DNA from: Gracilariopsis chorda
Lineage: Eukaryota; Rhodophyta; Florideophyceae; Gracilariales; Gracilariaceae
DNA length: 64,000 bases
Direction: 5' to 3'
Assembly (NCBI GenBank): GCA_003194525.1
Contig: NBIV01000040.1
Span: 310,001 to 374,000, forward strand
Numbering within the stretch: the stretch's first letter is position 1; each line of letters starts with the position of its first letter. Both the position numbers and the translations under genes were made by a program. The notes beneath the pieces are model-generated. The model saw only the letters and a program-made list of their open reading frames with translations. It made no database searches and had not been told where the DNA came from. Positions 1 through 12,029 of the stretch are shown in pieces.

Positions 1-3000
1 TTCTCTACTCCTCTTTGGAGGGAAGCACCGTCGCATACCGGAAGTCTAACCCCCTTGCCTATCTAAAGGACCCGAGTATTCGGATTGTTATTACAGCTTT
101 CTTGGTGTTCGCCTTGTATAAGGTTTATTTACCGGCACTGCCGTTAGTCTTCGTCACGACACTCGTGACTCAGCTCCCCCTTATTTTTCCCTTTAGAGGG
201 TGGCTTTCCCGCTACCCACGGCTCGTGTTCGCGCGTGCCACTAACGTGGAACCCTCACCTCTCTAGAGGATAACCACCCCCATACATCGCTCCTGCGGAT
301 ACCCGATTCTTGCCTCAACCTCCCTGCGCAAATCGCGACGGGTGGCCTCGCCCTTACAACCCGACATAGTCGTGCCACTCCTGGGAGGGCTCTACCCAAC
401 TGGGCTCACCTCTAACGGGGAAAGATCCCGAACGTCTTTCGTGCGCTCCTGCTTCCAGGCATTGCACTACACTAACCTGTACCCTCCAATTTCCATGAGC
501 CGCAGTCGTGTTTTACTTACAGGTTATTATCTAGCACTAAATCGAAACTAGTAGTAAGATTTTGCTTGAGGCCCGACGTTGAAGATATTTTGTTACCCAA
601 GCTTTTCACCTTTCTTGTACTTTGGTTGGCTGTTTTCTTCTTACTCTCTAAAGGAAACCAGAAGAGGAATACACCAGAGCAATTTAGACGGCGACAGAAG
701 ATTCTCCTTACTAGTCCCTTGCCTGTTGATCGCGTTTCCGGGTTGTCAGAGGAGCAAGGTGCTCCAGAAAACGTTCAAACAAGCTCTTATAGATTCTTTG
801 TGAGCCATGGTTCTGGTCTTATTCCAGAATCGATGTACGATTGAAAGACGAATAGCTTGTGAAGTGCAATGCGCTCAGGGAGGAATTCCAGGTACTTAGT
901 TGATTGCTCAAATGCTTCGGTAATGTAGTCATTGCATGAACTACGACCACTATCAGTGGATTGGAAACGTGGGACTCGGAAGAGTCAATTGGCGGTTGAC
1001 CACAGTAGTGGACATGAACCACCAAAGTGGAGTAATTTAGCTAATTTTATTTATTGTTTTTTACACCCATTTCTGGGATGGTTAGTACTTAGTGCGCTGG
1101 CGACTTGCCGTCGCACCAGTAAAACTTCCCCAACAAGGGACCCCAAACTGGGGAATTGGCTCTAGAACTCACCGCTTTCGCGTGTTCTCTACTCCTCTTT
1201 GGAGGGAAGCACCGTCGCATACGGGAAGTCTAACCCCCTTGCTTATCTAAAGGACCCGAGTATTCGGATTGTTATTACAGCTTTCTTGGTGTTCGCCTTG
1301 TATAAGGTTTATTTACCGGCACTGCCGTTAGTCTTCGTCACGACACTCGTGACTCAGCTCCCCCTTATTTTTCCCTTTAGAGGGTGGCTTTCCCGCTACC
1401 CACGGCTCGTGTTCGCGCGTGCCACTAACGTGGAGCCCTCACCTCTCTAGAGGATAACCACCCCCATACACCGCTCCTGCGGATACCCGATTCTTGCCTC
1501 AACCTCCCTGCGCAAATCGCGACGGGTGGCCTCGCCCTTACAACCCGACATAGTCGTGCCACTCCTGGGAGGGCTCTACCCAACTCGGCTCACCTCGAAC
1601 GGGGAAAGATCCCGAACGTCTTTCGTGCGCTCCTGCTTCCAGGCATTGCACTACACTAACCTGTACCCTCCAATTTCCATGAGCTGCAGTCGTGTTTTAC
1701 TTACAGGTTATTATCTAGCACTAAATCGAAACTAGTAGTAAGATTTTGCTTGAGGCCCGACGTTGAAGATATTTTGTTACCCAAGCTTTTCACCTTTCTT
1801 GTACTTTGGTTGGCTGTTTTCTTCTTACTCTCTAAAGGAAACCAGAAGAGGAATACACCAGAGCAATTTAGACGGCGACAGAAGATTCTCCTTACTAGTC
1901 CCTTGCCTGTTGATCGCGTTTCCGGGTTGTCAGAGGAGCAAGGTGCTCCAGAAAACGTTCAAACAAGCTCTTATAGATTCTTTGTGGGCCATGGTTCTGG
2001 TCTTATTCCAGAATCGATGTACGATTGAAAGACGAATAGCTTGTGAAGTGCAATGCGCTCAGGGAGGAATTCCAGGTACTTAGTTGATTGCTCAAATGCT
2101 TCGGTAATGTAGTCATTGCATGAACTACGACCACTAACAGTGGATTGGAAACGTGGGACTCGGAAGAGTCAATTGGCGGTTGACCACAGTAGTGGACATG
2201 AACCACCAAAGTGGAGTAATTTAGCTAATTTTATTTATTGTTTTTTACACCCATTTCTGGGATGGTTAGTACTTAGTGCGCTGGCGACTTGCCGTCGCAC
2301 CAGTAAAACTTCCCCAACAAGGGACCCCAAACTGGGGAATTGGCTCTAGACCTCACCGCTTTCGCGTGTTCTCTACTCCTCTTTGGAGGGAAGCACCGTC
2401 GCATACGGGAAGTCTAACCCCCTTGCCTATCTAAAGGACCCGAGTATTCGGATTCTTATTACAGCTTTCTTGGTGTTGGCCTTGTATAAGGTTTATTTAC
2501 CGGCACTGCCGTTAGTCTTCGTCACGACACTCGTGACTCAGCTCCCCCTTATTTTTCCCTTTAGAGGGTGGCTTTCCCGCTACCCACGGCTCGTGTTCGC
2601 GCGTGCCACTAACGTGGAACCCTCACCTCTCTAGAGGATAACCACCCCCATACACCGCTCCTGCGGATACCCGATTCTTGCCTCAACCTCCCTGCGCAAA
2701 TCGCGACGGGTGGCCTCGCCCTTACAAACCGACATAGTCGTGCCACTCCTGGGAGGGCTCTACCCAACTGGGCTCACCTCTAACGGGGAAAGATCCCGAA
2801 CGTCTTTCGTGCGCTCCTGCTTCCAGGCATTGCACTACACTAACCTGTACCCTCCAATTTCCATGAGCCGCAGTCGTGTTTTACTTACAGGTTATTATCT
2901 AGCACTAAATCGAAACTAGTAGTAAGATTTTGCTTGAGGCCCGACGTTGAAGATATTTTGTTACCCAAGCTTTTCACCTTTCTTGTACTTTGGTTGGCTG

Positions 3001-4020
3001 TTTTCTTCTTACTCTCTAAAGGAAACCAGAAGAGGAATACACCAGAGCAATTTAGACGGCAACAGAAGATTCTCCTTACTAGTCCCTTGCCTGTTGATCG
3101 CGTTTCCGGGTTGTCAGAGGAGCAAGGTGCTCCAGAAAACTTTCAAACAAGCTCTTATAGATTCTTTGTGGGCCATGGTTCTGGTCTTATTCCAGATTCG
3201 ATGTACGATTGAAAGACGAATAGCTTGTGAAGTGCAATGCGCTCAGGGAGGAATTCCAGGTACTTAGTTGATTACCCAATGCTTCGGTAATGTAGTCATT
3301 GCATGAACTATGACCACTAACAGTGGATTGGAAACGTGGGACTCGGAAGAGTCAATTGGCGGTTGACCACAGTAGTGGACATGAACCACCAAAGTGGAGT
3401 AATTTAGCTAATTTTATTTATTGTTTTTTACACCCATTTCTGGGATGGTTAGTACTTAGTGCGCTGGCGACTTGCCGTCGCACCAGTAAAACGTCCCCAA
3501 CAAGCGACCTCAAACTGGGGAATTGGCTCTAGAACTCACCGCTTTCGCGTGTTCTCTACTCCTCTTTGGAGGGAAGCACCGTCGCATACCGGAAGTCTAA
3601 CCCCCTTGCTTATCTAAAGGACCCGAGTATTCGGATTGTTATTACAGCTTTCTTGGTGTTCGCCTTGTATAAGGTTTATTTACCGGCACTGCCGTTAGTC
3701 TTCGTCACGACACTCGTGACTCAGCTCCCCCTTATTTTTCCCTTTAGAGGGTGGCTTTCCCGCTACCCACGGCTCATGTTCGCGCGTGCCACTAACGTGG
3801 AACCCTCACCTCTCTAGAGGATAACCACCCCCATACACCGCCCCTGCGGATACCCGATTCTTGCCTCAACTTCCCTGTGCAAGTTGCGACGGGTGGCCTC
3901 GGCCTTACAACCCGACATCGTGCCACTCCTGGGAGGGCTCTACCCAACTGGGCTCACCTCTAACGGGGAAAGATCCCGAACGTCTTTCGGTGCACTCCCG
4001 CTTCCAGGCATTGCACTACA
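1..4020 (+). repeat. Tandem array of four Ty3/gypsy LTRs (about 1,184-bp period)
   Basis: The same unit recurs at a 1,184-bp period: a partial copy at 1-471, then copies at 478-1655, 1662-2839 and 2846-4020. Each complete copy starts TGTACC and ends GCACTACA, and neighbouring copies are separated by the same six bases, CTAACC. Copies differ at only scattered positions by eye, so the array formed recently. The unit is an LTR rather than an unrelated satellite: the last copy is followed by a primer-binding-site-like TGGTCTCC, and its second half aligns by eye, at lower similarity, with the LTRs of element B (for example the segment before and after GGCTCT near 1160 and 14634). The recurring short reading frames inside the unit are treated as chance frames. 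Confidence 0.85.
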
Positions 4021-4023
4021 AAG

Positions 4024-4041
4024 TGGTCTCCTGACTTAGAA
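4024..4041 (+). other. Probable primer-binding site of element A
   Basis: TGGTCTCC begins three bases after the CA end of the LTR, the usual position of a tRNA primer site. The same TGGTCTCC occurs two bases after the 5' LTR of element B. The priming tRNA was not identified. Confidence 0.6.
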
Positions 4042-4429
4042 TCGGTTCTGTGTTTAGTTTCCTCTTTCCAGGTTGTGATTCTTTTGTTTGTTCTCCGGAA
4101 TTTCCGTTGTTTTTCTGTCGAAACGGTGGGCCCTAATGTCGAGGAAGCCCTCTTCTGCGGAGCCTGCGACTACGCGCAGCCACTCCCACTATGGTGGAGA
4201 TAACCCCGAAGTTTGGTTCGTTTCTCGGATCCCAACTTGGGCTAAATCCAGCCATGCTGGAGGTGCCTTATCTAGGACTTCAAACCCGCCCCGGGATCCC
4301 TGGAACTCCACGTCGACCCCGTTATCGATTGCCGTGGATGGTGCTCATCTGGCTCCGGCCGTGGCCGCCGCCGCACCTGAACCCTGTCTGACGGGCGATA
4401 ACACCCCCCAGGGGAGTTTTTCAGGTTCA

Positions 4430-6160
4430 CGCTTTGTGGAACGCCCACGACACCGGTTTTGGGGAATTACAAACCCTCCGTAAGGTGGTGATGGATACCT
4501 CTACAAAGGTGGTCGCAGAGGATCTCCGTATCTTACGGTCCGATGTCAACTCTATGTTAGAGAGTTTGGGGCAACCCGCCACCTTCATAGAAGGAGTTGA
4601 ATCTCGATTTGATCGAGTTCGTGCCCGTCTGGAGACGTTAGAGCAGTTTATCCTCATGGGTAAACCATCCCCGGATGATCCGGCACCAGCTGCGTCACAC
4701 CACGACCAGCATGCTGGAAGAAAGAAGCGCCGCTATAAGTGGAAACACAAACGAAATCACTCGGATTCTGATTCTACGACGTCATCGGATTCATCCCGAA
4801 ACGGGTCAGATGGTTCTAGTTCCTCGGAATCCGATTCGGAGGACGAGAAACGAGGCCGTTCTTCCCGCTCCAAGCGGTCATCTGCCACCCAAGGTGGGAT
4901 TCGGACCCGCAGCAAGGGGAGAAGACACCCTGGCCTCAGGGAATTAAAACCGACGAACCCGTTGTATCGGAAACTATTGTCCTACCGGTACTACCGGCTC
5001 GAAGATTCCTCTTTAGGACGTACACCCCGTGGCACGGGGAAGGTGAAAGAGTGCATAAAACGTATGCAACTCTCACTGCGTAACCAGTGTTTTACTGGAG
5101 AAGACCCCATTATGGTGTTGGACTTTCTTTCCCGCTTTGTAGCGGAAGCCGATATCCTCCGAATGAACGAGGGACAAGCCTATTTGGCATTACCTTATTT
5201 CTTACGGGGAGTGGCAGAGGACCAGTACAACTCTGTCAGAGGATCATCTCGTGCCTCAGAGGGAGGAGTAACCTGCTGGCCGGAGTCGGTGCAATATTTA
5301 TTGCGCTCCTATGCCACCAATACCGCCATTCAGGCGGCAATCCTCGCTTTTCGAGATACTCGTCAGCGCTCAGGCGAGAGTGAAACCGATTACTTGGTGC
5401 GCCTTAACAAGGCCTTCCACCGTTGTGGGAATGTGTACCGTGCAGGGGAACGTTGTACCATGTTCATCGATGGCCTCGACCCGGCAATCCGGAGTCTTGT
5501 CACTCGTTACCGCGAGGAAAAGCGGAGGGTCACCTACCTCGAGCTTGTTCAACACGCTCGAGCAGAAGGGGAAGCACTTCGTGCAAGAACTCCGAATCCT
5601 CGGTCTAGGCCCGCCAAGGCGTTGGTGCTGGACAGTGACTCCTCATTGCCCTCGCGTTTAGCGGATAGAACCCCCCAACAGGGATACGACACCGTGCATT
5701 TTGCACAGGGCGATGGTGTGTGTATACCAATCACGGACTTACCGTCAACGACGGAGGACACGTTCGAAACGGCGCAAGACAACCCCGTATTGTACGTGGG
5801 GAACAATCGCGTTCAGCAGCCACGAGTCCAGTTTATGAGCGGCCAATCCTGTTATCAACGGCCTGGATGGAATGAGACCCACACGGTGGTACGCTTTTCC
5901 GATGCTCGGGATATTAACCGGCGTGTCGCCGTGTTGGCTCTAATTTGCTACCTTTGCTACACCCATGGCCATACATCCCCTCAGCGTCTGTGCTCACTGA
6001 AGGATATGGCCAAGGTGGTGGCAAATTACGAGGCCCTCACTCCAGAGGAGAAACGTTCCGTTCCGACGGCTTCCTACCTCCGTGCTAAAACGGATTTCAC
6101 CCATGCCTTGCCACATATCCCGCGTGCGCGGCTAGCTTCAATTAACCCGAATGGGTAAGT
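4430..6160 (+). other. gag region of element A
   Basis: A long open stretch codes for a capsid-type protein. It has a Ser/Asp/Glu-rich and then Lys/Arg-rich segment around 4750-4900, a helical capsid core around 4930-5560 and a zinc-knuckle-like CYLC...GH...C cluster near 5950-5990. The core resembles, block by block, the corresponding region of element B (about 16,130-16,790), for example the shared stretch around FTGEDPI. The exact start is uncertain because the leader is also open in another frame. Confidence 0.75.
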
Positions 6161-6469
6161 CGCGCAAACGTCCGACGCAAGCACCGCTTATGCAGATACA
6201 AACCCCGGCTCCCGGAACGACGCTCTCGTGGTCGAGGATCCTGGACTACCGCCTACGGCTGGAACCTCCAAGGAAAACTAACTGAAGGAGTCTCCCCTTT
6301 GGGAGAGGCGTCCTCAGAAATGAGGCTGTTGACGCCCGAGGCGTCGCTGCCTCGCTCCCCGGTGAAAATCCTTTCAAGGAAGGACACCACAGACGCGGAC
6401 TCTGCACACCTTTCTGTGCTGCGTCACCCGTGGATACGTAGAAAAAACCCCGGATCCCGGATAGAGTCT

Positions 6470-6810
6470 TGGTCATAGCCAACCGCAACTACAAGGTTTA
6501 CGCCGACCTTGGCCTTGACACCCATTTTATGGTGAGATTTCTAAGAGTCCTGGACACAGGTGCAGGCCCCAACTTCATCGTGGAATCATTGCTATCCCCG
6601 CAGGTGCGGTTTCGTATCCGTTCCGAAACGGTTCCTGACGTCGCAGATGCGAACAAAAATCCGTTAAAAACGGTGGGTACCGTCGACTTAGTCGTGCGGT
6701 TGGGCACCTCCGTGGTGAAGCTCGACTTTATTGTTTGTGGGTCATTGGCCGCTCCAGTCATACTGGGATGTGATTACTGCGACATATTTGTCGACGCAAT
6801 CAGGCCCCGC
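6470..6810 (+). other. Aspartic protease region of element A
   Basis: The region contains a retroviral-type protease signature: LDTGAG near 6550 and a second ILGCDY block near 6765. This is where the protease lies between gag and RT in Ty3/gypsy elements. The matching region in element B is near 17,710-17,950. Confidence 0.7.
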
Positions 6811-7599
6811 CTTAGGCGTGTGGAACTCGACGACGGATCGTCAGTCCCGATCGTCCGTCGCCCGCTGAAGCGTGCTTCGCAGAAGCAAGTCCCACTACCT
6901 GCTGCGCAGGAACCACCGCCCGTTTCTCGCGAGTCCATCAAACTTCGAGTCGCAGCCTCGGTTTCTATACCGCCTGAGTCCCAAATATGGGTGCAAGTCA
7001 ATTGCCGTCAACACGGTTTTCGGGTTATTCAACCTCTGTCCTCTTTATACGAGAAATACCAGCTTGTGCTGGCGAACGGAATTGTTCACGTTACCCCGGA
7101 TGCTCCTTTCCCGATACTGGTTGCCAATCTTGGCCAACGCCCCCAGTATCTGGTAAAGAACCAAGTAATTGGAAGCGTCACTCCACACCCCCTTGGGATG
7201 CTCCCGACGAAGATGACGACCGCCGATGTTCTCGGAATTGCCGCCTCTTCTGAGGAAGCCACCCCCACCACTGACGAACTATCGTCAAAGGAGGGGGAGG
7301 AAACCGTTGTTTTAACGTCGAACACCCCGAATAACTCGGAACCGACGGCCACACCTGTATCACAGGACAATGTTACAGCGCGTTCTGACCGAGTGGACCC
7401 CATAAAGGCACTCGAAGATATAGACCTCGGCCATGTGCCACAGTCACACCGCGACAACCTCCGTGCAATGCTACGGGAATGTACCACAATGTTGGATAGC
7501 TCGCTCGGCGAGATTAGTGCTACGGAACACTGGATATATTTGTTACCGGGTGCACGTCCGATGGCACAACCCCCCTTACAGGGCAGGACCGAACGCTTG

Positions 7600-8780
7600 G
7601 GAAGAGAAGCAGTCCCAAGTGGACAAAATGCTCCGCGCAGGTGTGATAGAGCGGGCTCAATCACCCTGGGCATCCCCAGTTGTACTGGTTTTGAAGGCTG
7701 ACGGAACCTGGAGGTTCTGTGTCCACTATCGCCGGCTCAATGCCGTGACTGTTAGGGACACATATCCCACCCCTCGTATGGACACCCTTGGAGACGCTAC
7801 CGTGTTTACAGCTTTAGACGCCAATTGGGGTTATTTGCAGGTCCCTGTTAGACAGTACGATCGCGATAATACCGCGTTCACCTGCCACGCATGATCGTAC
7901 CGCTTCAAGCGGATGCCGTTTGGTTTGAACATTGCTCTCGCTACCTTTCAACGTGCAATAGATATTTTCTTGAACCGCTTCAAGTGGCGGAGCTGCCTGG
8001 TCTACCTGGATGGTATTCTCATCTTCTCCAATAATTTGGACGACCATCTCACCCATGTCAGGGACGTTCTGACCGTGCCCCGCGATGCGGGAATTACCCT
8101 CAAGTTGAGGAGGTGCGAGTTCTTCACAGCAACTGTCAAGTATCTGGGACATATCATCCGTCCGGGACGGTTAATGATCGAGAAGGCTCGAGTCAAGTCC
8201 TTCGTTGAGTCTAAAGAACCCCGCACTCAAACGGAACTCCGCTCCTTCTTAGGGCTGGTCAACGTCTACCAACGGTTTATCTCGAACTTTTCGGATATCG
8301 CGGCACCGTTGAACGCGTTGTTACGCAAAGTTAATCCCCCACAATTGGGACAGTTCAGGCCCGAGCAATCAGAAGCGTTTAACTCCTTTAAGGAGGCTGT
8401 CACGTCAGCACCTATCTTATCTTTACCCAAACTGGGACTCCCGTACTCCGTGGACACGGACTCTAGCGACTACCAAGTTGGTTATGCTCTTTCCCAAACT
8501 ACCCCAGAGGGGGACTGAAGGCCAATTGGTTATTGGTCACGCTCGCTCAGTGTCTCCGAGCGGAATTACTCTGTGTCAGAGAAAGAGTGTCTCGCCGTCG
8601 TGTGGGCGCTTTCCACCCTACGCCCCTATCTTATGGTAGTTCAGTTTACCATATACACGGATCATTCATCGTTGAGGTGGTTAATGAACATATCCGATCC
8701 CTTGGGCCGCTTTATGCGCTGGAGACTCCGCCTTGCGGAATATGACTTCCAAGTTATATATAAAAAGTAGGCGCTCAACA
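7600..8780 (+). other. Reverse transcriptase and RNase H region of element A
   Basis: RT hallmarks are visible in order: SPWASPVVLV near 7660, FCVHYRRLNAVT near 7720, FTALDANWGYLQVPV near 7805, MPFGL near 7913, and a connection segment with FLGLVNVYQRFI near 8250. RNase H follows with YSVDTDSSDYQVG near 8450 and EKECLAVVWAL near 8580. This is ordinary Ty3/gypsy polymerase, closest in the window to element B. The region is broken. Confidence 0.85.
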
Positions 8781-8989
8781 CCCAGGCCGACGCTTTGTCG
8801 CGTTTACCCACAAATGGGGAAGCACTTCCAACGGAGGATGACGACATTCCATGCTTCATGGCTGAAGAACCGGATGACCCGGAGTGGAACTTCGAGGAAT
8901 GGCCAGAAGACTGGGATGAAGATGCTGACTTTGACAACTTACTCGCATCCCGCGAGAGCGCTGAGAACCCCTTACCGGGAAGTTTTGTA

Positions 8990-10040
8990 CCGGTTTCACC
9001 GGAGGAACTGATCCGAGAACAATTCGGTGACCCCTTCTGTATGAGGATTCGTGCCCGTTTAAACGGTGGCGAAGACCTCCCGTTCGAGATGAACGATAAA
9101 GGCTACCTCGTTCGGTTGGTCGAAGCTCGCCCACAGATTGTGGTACCTCATTCCCTGCAGTCGCGGGTGTTACATCTCTCGCACTATGCGAAGCTCGGTG
9201 GCCACGTAGGTGGGAGGAAGTTCTACCTCACCCTGCGAAGGGCGTTTTACTGGCCAGCCATGGCGGTTGATTGCTACGCAACTGTGCGGTTTTGTACCGA
9301 ATGGTCGAAGAACCGGGTGAAGCTCCGCAGGAACGCGAAGAAAATGAAGTTATTCCCTGCTAGGGCGCCACTCGAGTTTATCGCAATCGATATTCTCGGA
9401 CCCCTCCTCACTACAAAAAGAGGCAACAAGTTCTTACTTGTGATCACCGATCGCTTTTCAAAGCTTGTTCGGACTGTCTCTCTTCGGAGTATAACCACTT
9501 TCACGGTGGCCCAGGCTCTGGTAACGCACTGGATTTTTGTCCACGGTCCTTCTGTGGAGGTGCTCTCCGGTAACGGACGGCAGTTCACGTCCAAGTTCTT
9601 CCAGGATTTTTGTCGCATCCTGGACGTGAAGAACTTGTTCACGACTACCTACCATCCCCAGTGTAATGGGCAAGTTGAACGGTTCAACCGGACTTTATTG
9701 GCCTCTCTCCGTTCCTACGTTGCTGATCACCCCAAAGCTTGGGACTTGTATGCAGATGCTTTAACATTTGCATACAATACGCAAGCTCACCGGACTACCG
9801 GAGTGTCACCGTTCGAATTGGTTCTATCTCGCTCACCCCCGCCTTTGGCGTTAGGATCCAAAGCCGCCTGTCACAATTTCCCATCTGTCGGTCGCTACCG
9901 CCAAGAATGGACGCAATGGCTTACTAAACTGGTTCCCGCAGCGCGGAAGTCTATGGAACGCGCACAAGCAGCGTACAAGCGGGATTTTGACGCTCGTTTA
10001 CGAGATAATGTTCCCTGCATACGGGCTAATACCTAAGTCT
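8990..10040 (+). other. Integrase region of element A
   Basis: The H2C2-type N-terminal zinc region appears near 9180-9310 (HYAKLGGHVGGRKF then the CATVRFC stretch). The DDE core follows at about 9380-9720, including DILGPLL and NGQVERFNRTL. The order is normal for a chromovirus integrase. The chromodomain is unusually far away, about 1.6 kb downstream. Confidence 0.8.
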
Positions 10041-10059
10041 TTTTACGTAAGGAATATTA

Positions 10060-11745
10060 TAACTTGGAACGGGAGAAGCGTCACAAGCTTTCGCCTGTGG
10101 CGGATAGACTATTTAAAGTGGTATCCGTTAGCTCCGACACTGTCGTAGTAGAAATGGGCAAGACACAGGAGCAGATTTCCCGCGATCATGTTGTACGTGC
10201 CCCTCCTCCCTCGTCTGAGGTCGTCCTGGAAACAGGGAAACCAGTCTCTACGGACTCAAAAACGCCAGAACCCCCGGACTAAATAGACCGTCTGCTCTAC
10301 CACACACTACTCGGGGCCTCTCAGATTTACCAACTTTGTCGGAATCTCCAGCTCGGTTGGATGGTTCAGGTCCAAACGGACCTTTCTCTACTCCTAACAC
10401 TACCGCTCCTTCGCCGCGCATTTACACCCGCCAAGTGGGATATCCTACTACTACTTCCCTTGCTCCGTCTAAGGAGGGGGAGGGGACCTATCGCCACGCT
10501 GGAAATAGATTACCGTGGCAACGGGATGTGAGCCGTGGAACACTAAAGGTCGATAAAGCCTCGAAATCCCCCACACAGGGTTCCAGAACGACGCAGTTAC
10601 ACCGTATGATACGGAAGAGTGGACGGACATCGCAGCTTGTACCGCTGAACCAGGGTAGTTCCCAGAATCAGGATAGCGATATCGTTTCGCAGACCCCGCA
10701 CCAGAGTGTAGTCGCAGAACCGTCGTGGACGGAATTTCCCGCCAAAACAGATTCCTCAGCACCACCCACACCGCTGGTAGCGGGCAACGCACGCGTTGGA
10801 AAACCAGCAACGCTGGAACGTGAAAAGAACGTCTTGAGGGAGGAAGGCAGTAATGCACATCTTGCAACTCAAATCCCTGGCTCTACAGCCCTGGACTTGG
10901 GAACCCTTCACAACGTGAATGTTGTCTGAACGTCGGAGAAAGAAGTGCCGAAGTCTCCGCGCAATGGCGGTAGTATGCCAAGCGTCTCGGAAAAATCCGG
11001 CGTCGTCGCCAGGGTGAAACTGGTCGTCCCGGATGATGCACCTCCTGAGAAAGACATCACACATCAATTAGAGGCAAAGTCCCCGAACAGGGTGTCCACG
11101 GCGCCAGCTGTCCAGGCCACATCAAGGTGTTTGAGCAAACACACCGGAGCACCGGAAGTAACCGCCGGATACCGGGTGCCAGCACAGCAGTGCACGGCTC
11201 AGCCGGACATTGCAAGGCCCAAGCCAAGAGAGGCAGAATGCAAGGAGACGGTTCAGAACCACGTGCCGTGGGATTCACGTGAACGCACGGAGATTTTGCG
11301 CCCGGCACCAATCACCGCGCGACGCGGAAAGCTCTACCAGGGAATGACTTCCACAACTCCGCCAAAGTTGCAAGATGCCTGCAAGCTTGCGGATCGACCG
11401 GAATACCTTCAACATGGGACGGAGGACCCCCGCAAACTAGCGGTACGACCCAATTACCGCGGTACGCGGCAACCTTTCCACGAAGACACCCTATTGAGGG
11501 ATATTATTCCGCACTCTGCGCCGCATCCTCCGAGCGAAGCCAGCACGTTGCATCCTGACGCACCCTTGAGGGGAAATATCCCGTCCATCGCGCAATCCCT
11601 GACAAGCGAGGTCACCAAAACACGGCACGGTCGGCAGGTATACAAACAAGAGTTTGTGATTGACCGAATCGTCGGGCACACCTGGAATCAGGAAGGCATT
11701 CTAAGATACCGCGTACGTTGGTACGGTTATGACCCAAGCTGAAAC
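10060..11745 (+). other. Linker and chromodomain of element A
   Basis: About 1.6 kb of low-complexity coding-like sequence, rich in Pro, Ser, Thr and charged residues and with no recognised domain, separates the integrase core from a chromodomain at about 11,640-11,745. The chromodomain is recognised by YKQEFVIDRIVGH followed by YRVRWYGYDPS. Chromodomains at the end of Ty3/gypsy integrases read histone marks and steer insertion; here that role is inferred from the family. Element B has the same arrangement. Confidence 0.65.
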
Positions 11746-12029
11746 ACCATGGAACCCATTGAACACCTCCTTCGTTCGAAGGTGGTCCAATATAACCACA
11801 GCGCTGGTACTGCAAATCCAGCTACGCTGTGCAACGCCCAAGTCGGATATAAATGCCGCAAAGTCAGGGAAGGTAGGAAAGAAGGCGTACACCGCCTTTT
11901 TTATGAACTACGTCAAGGACGGGAATGAAATAGAAAAGGCCGTTCTAAACGGGAAAGTTTACTCAGGAGCCTTGTGCTCCTGTGTGATGCTAAGCTGCAT
12001 TACTGTCTAAGCCAGGGAAAGAGACCAGG

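Noticed and set aside
15-3817. Repeated 83-, 69- and 92-codon frames in each 1,184-bp unit, which could look like a tandem gene family
   Set aside because: They lie inside LTR copies, overlap in several frames, and show no protein features beyond what identical DNA copies give. Differences between copies are not concentrated at silent positions.
1-4020. Centromeric or other satellite DNA
   Set aside because: The unit has LTR ends, is followed by a primer-site motif and gag-pol, and aligns with the LTRs of element B.
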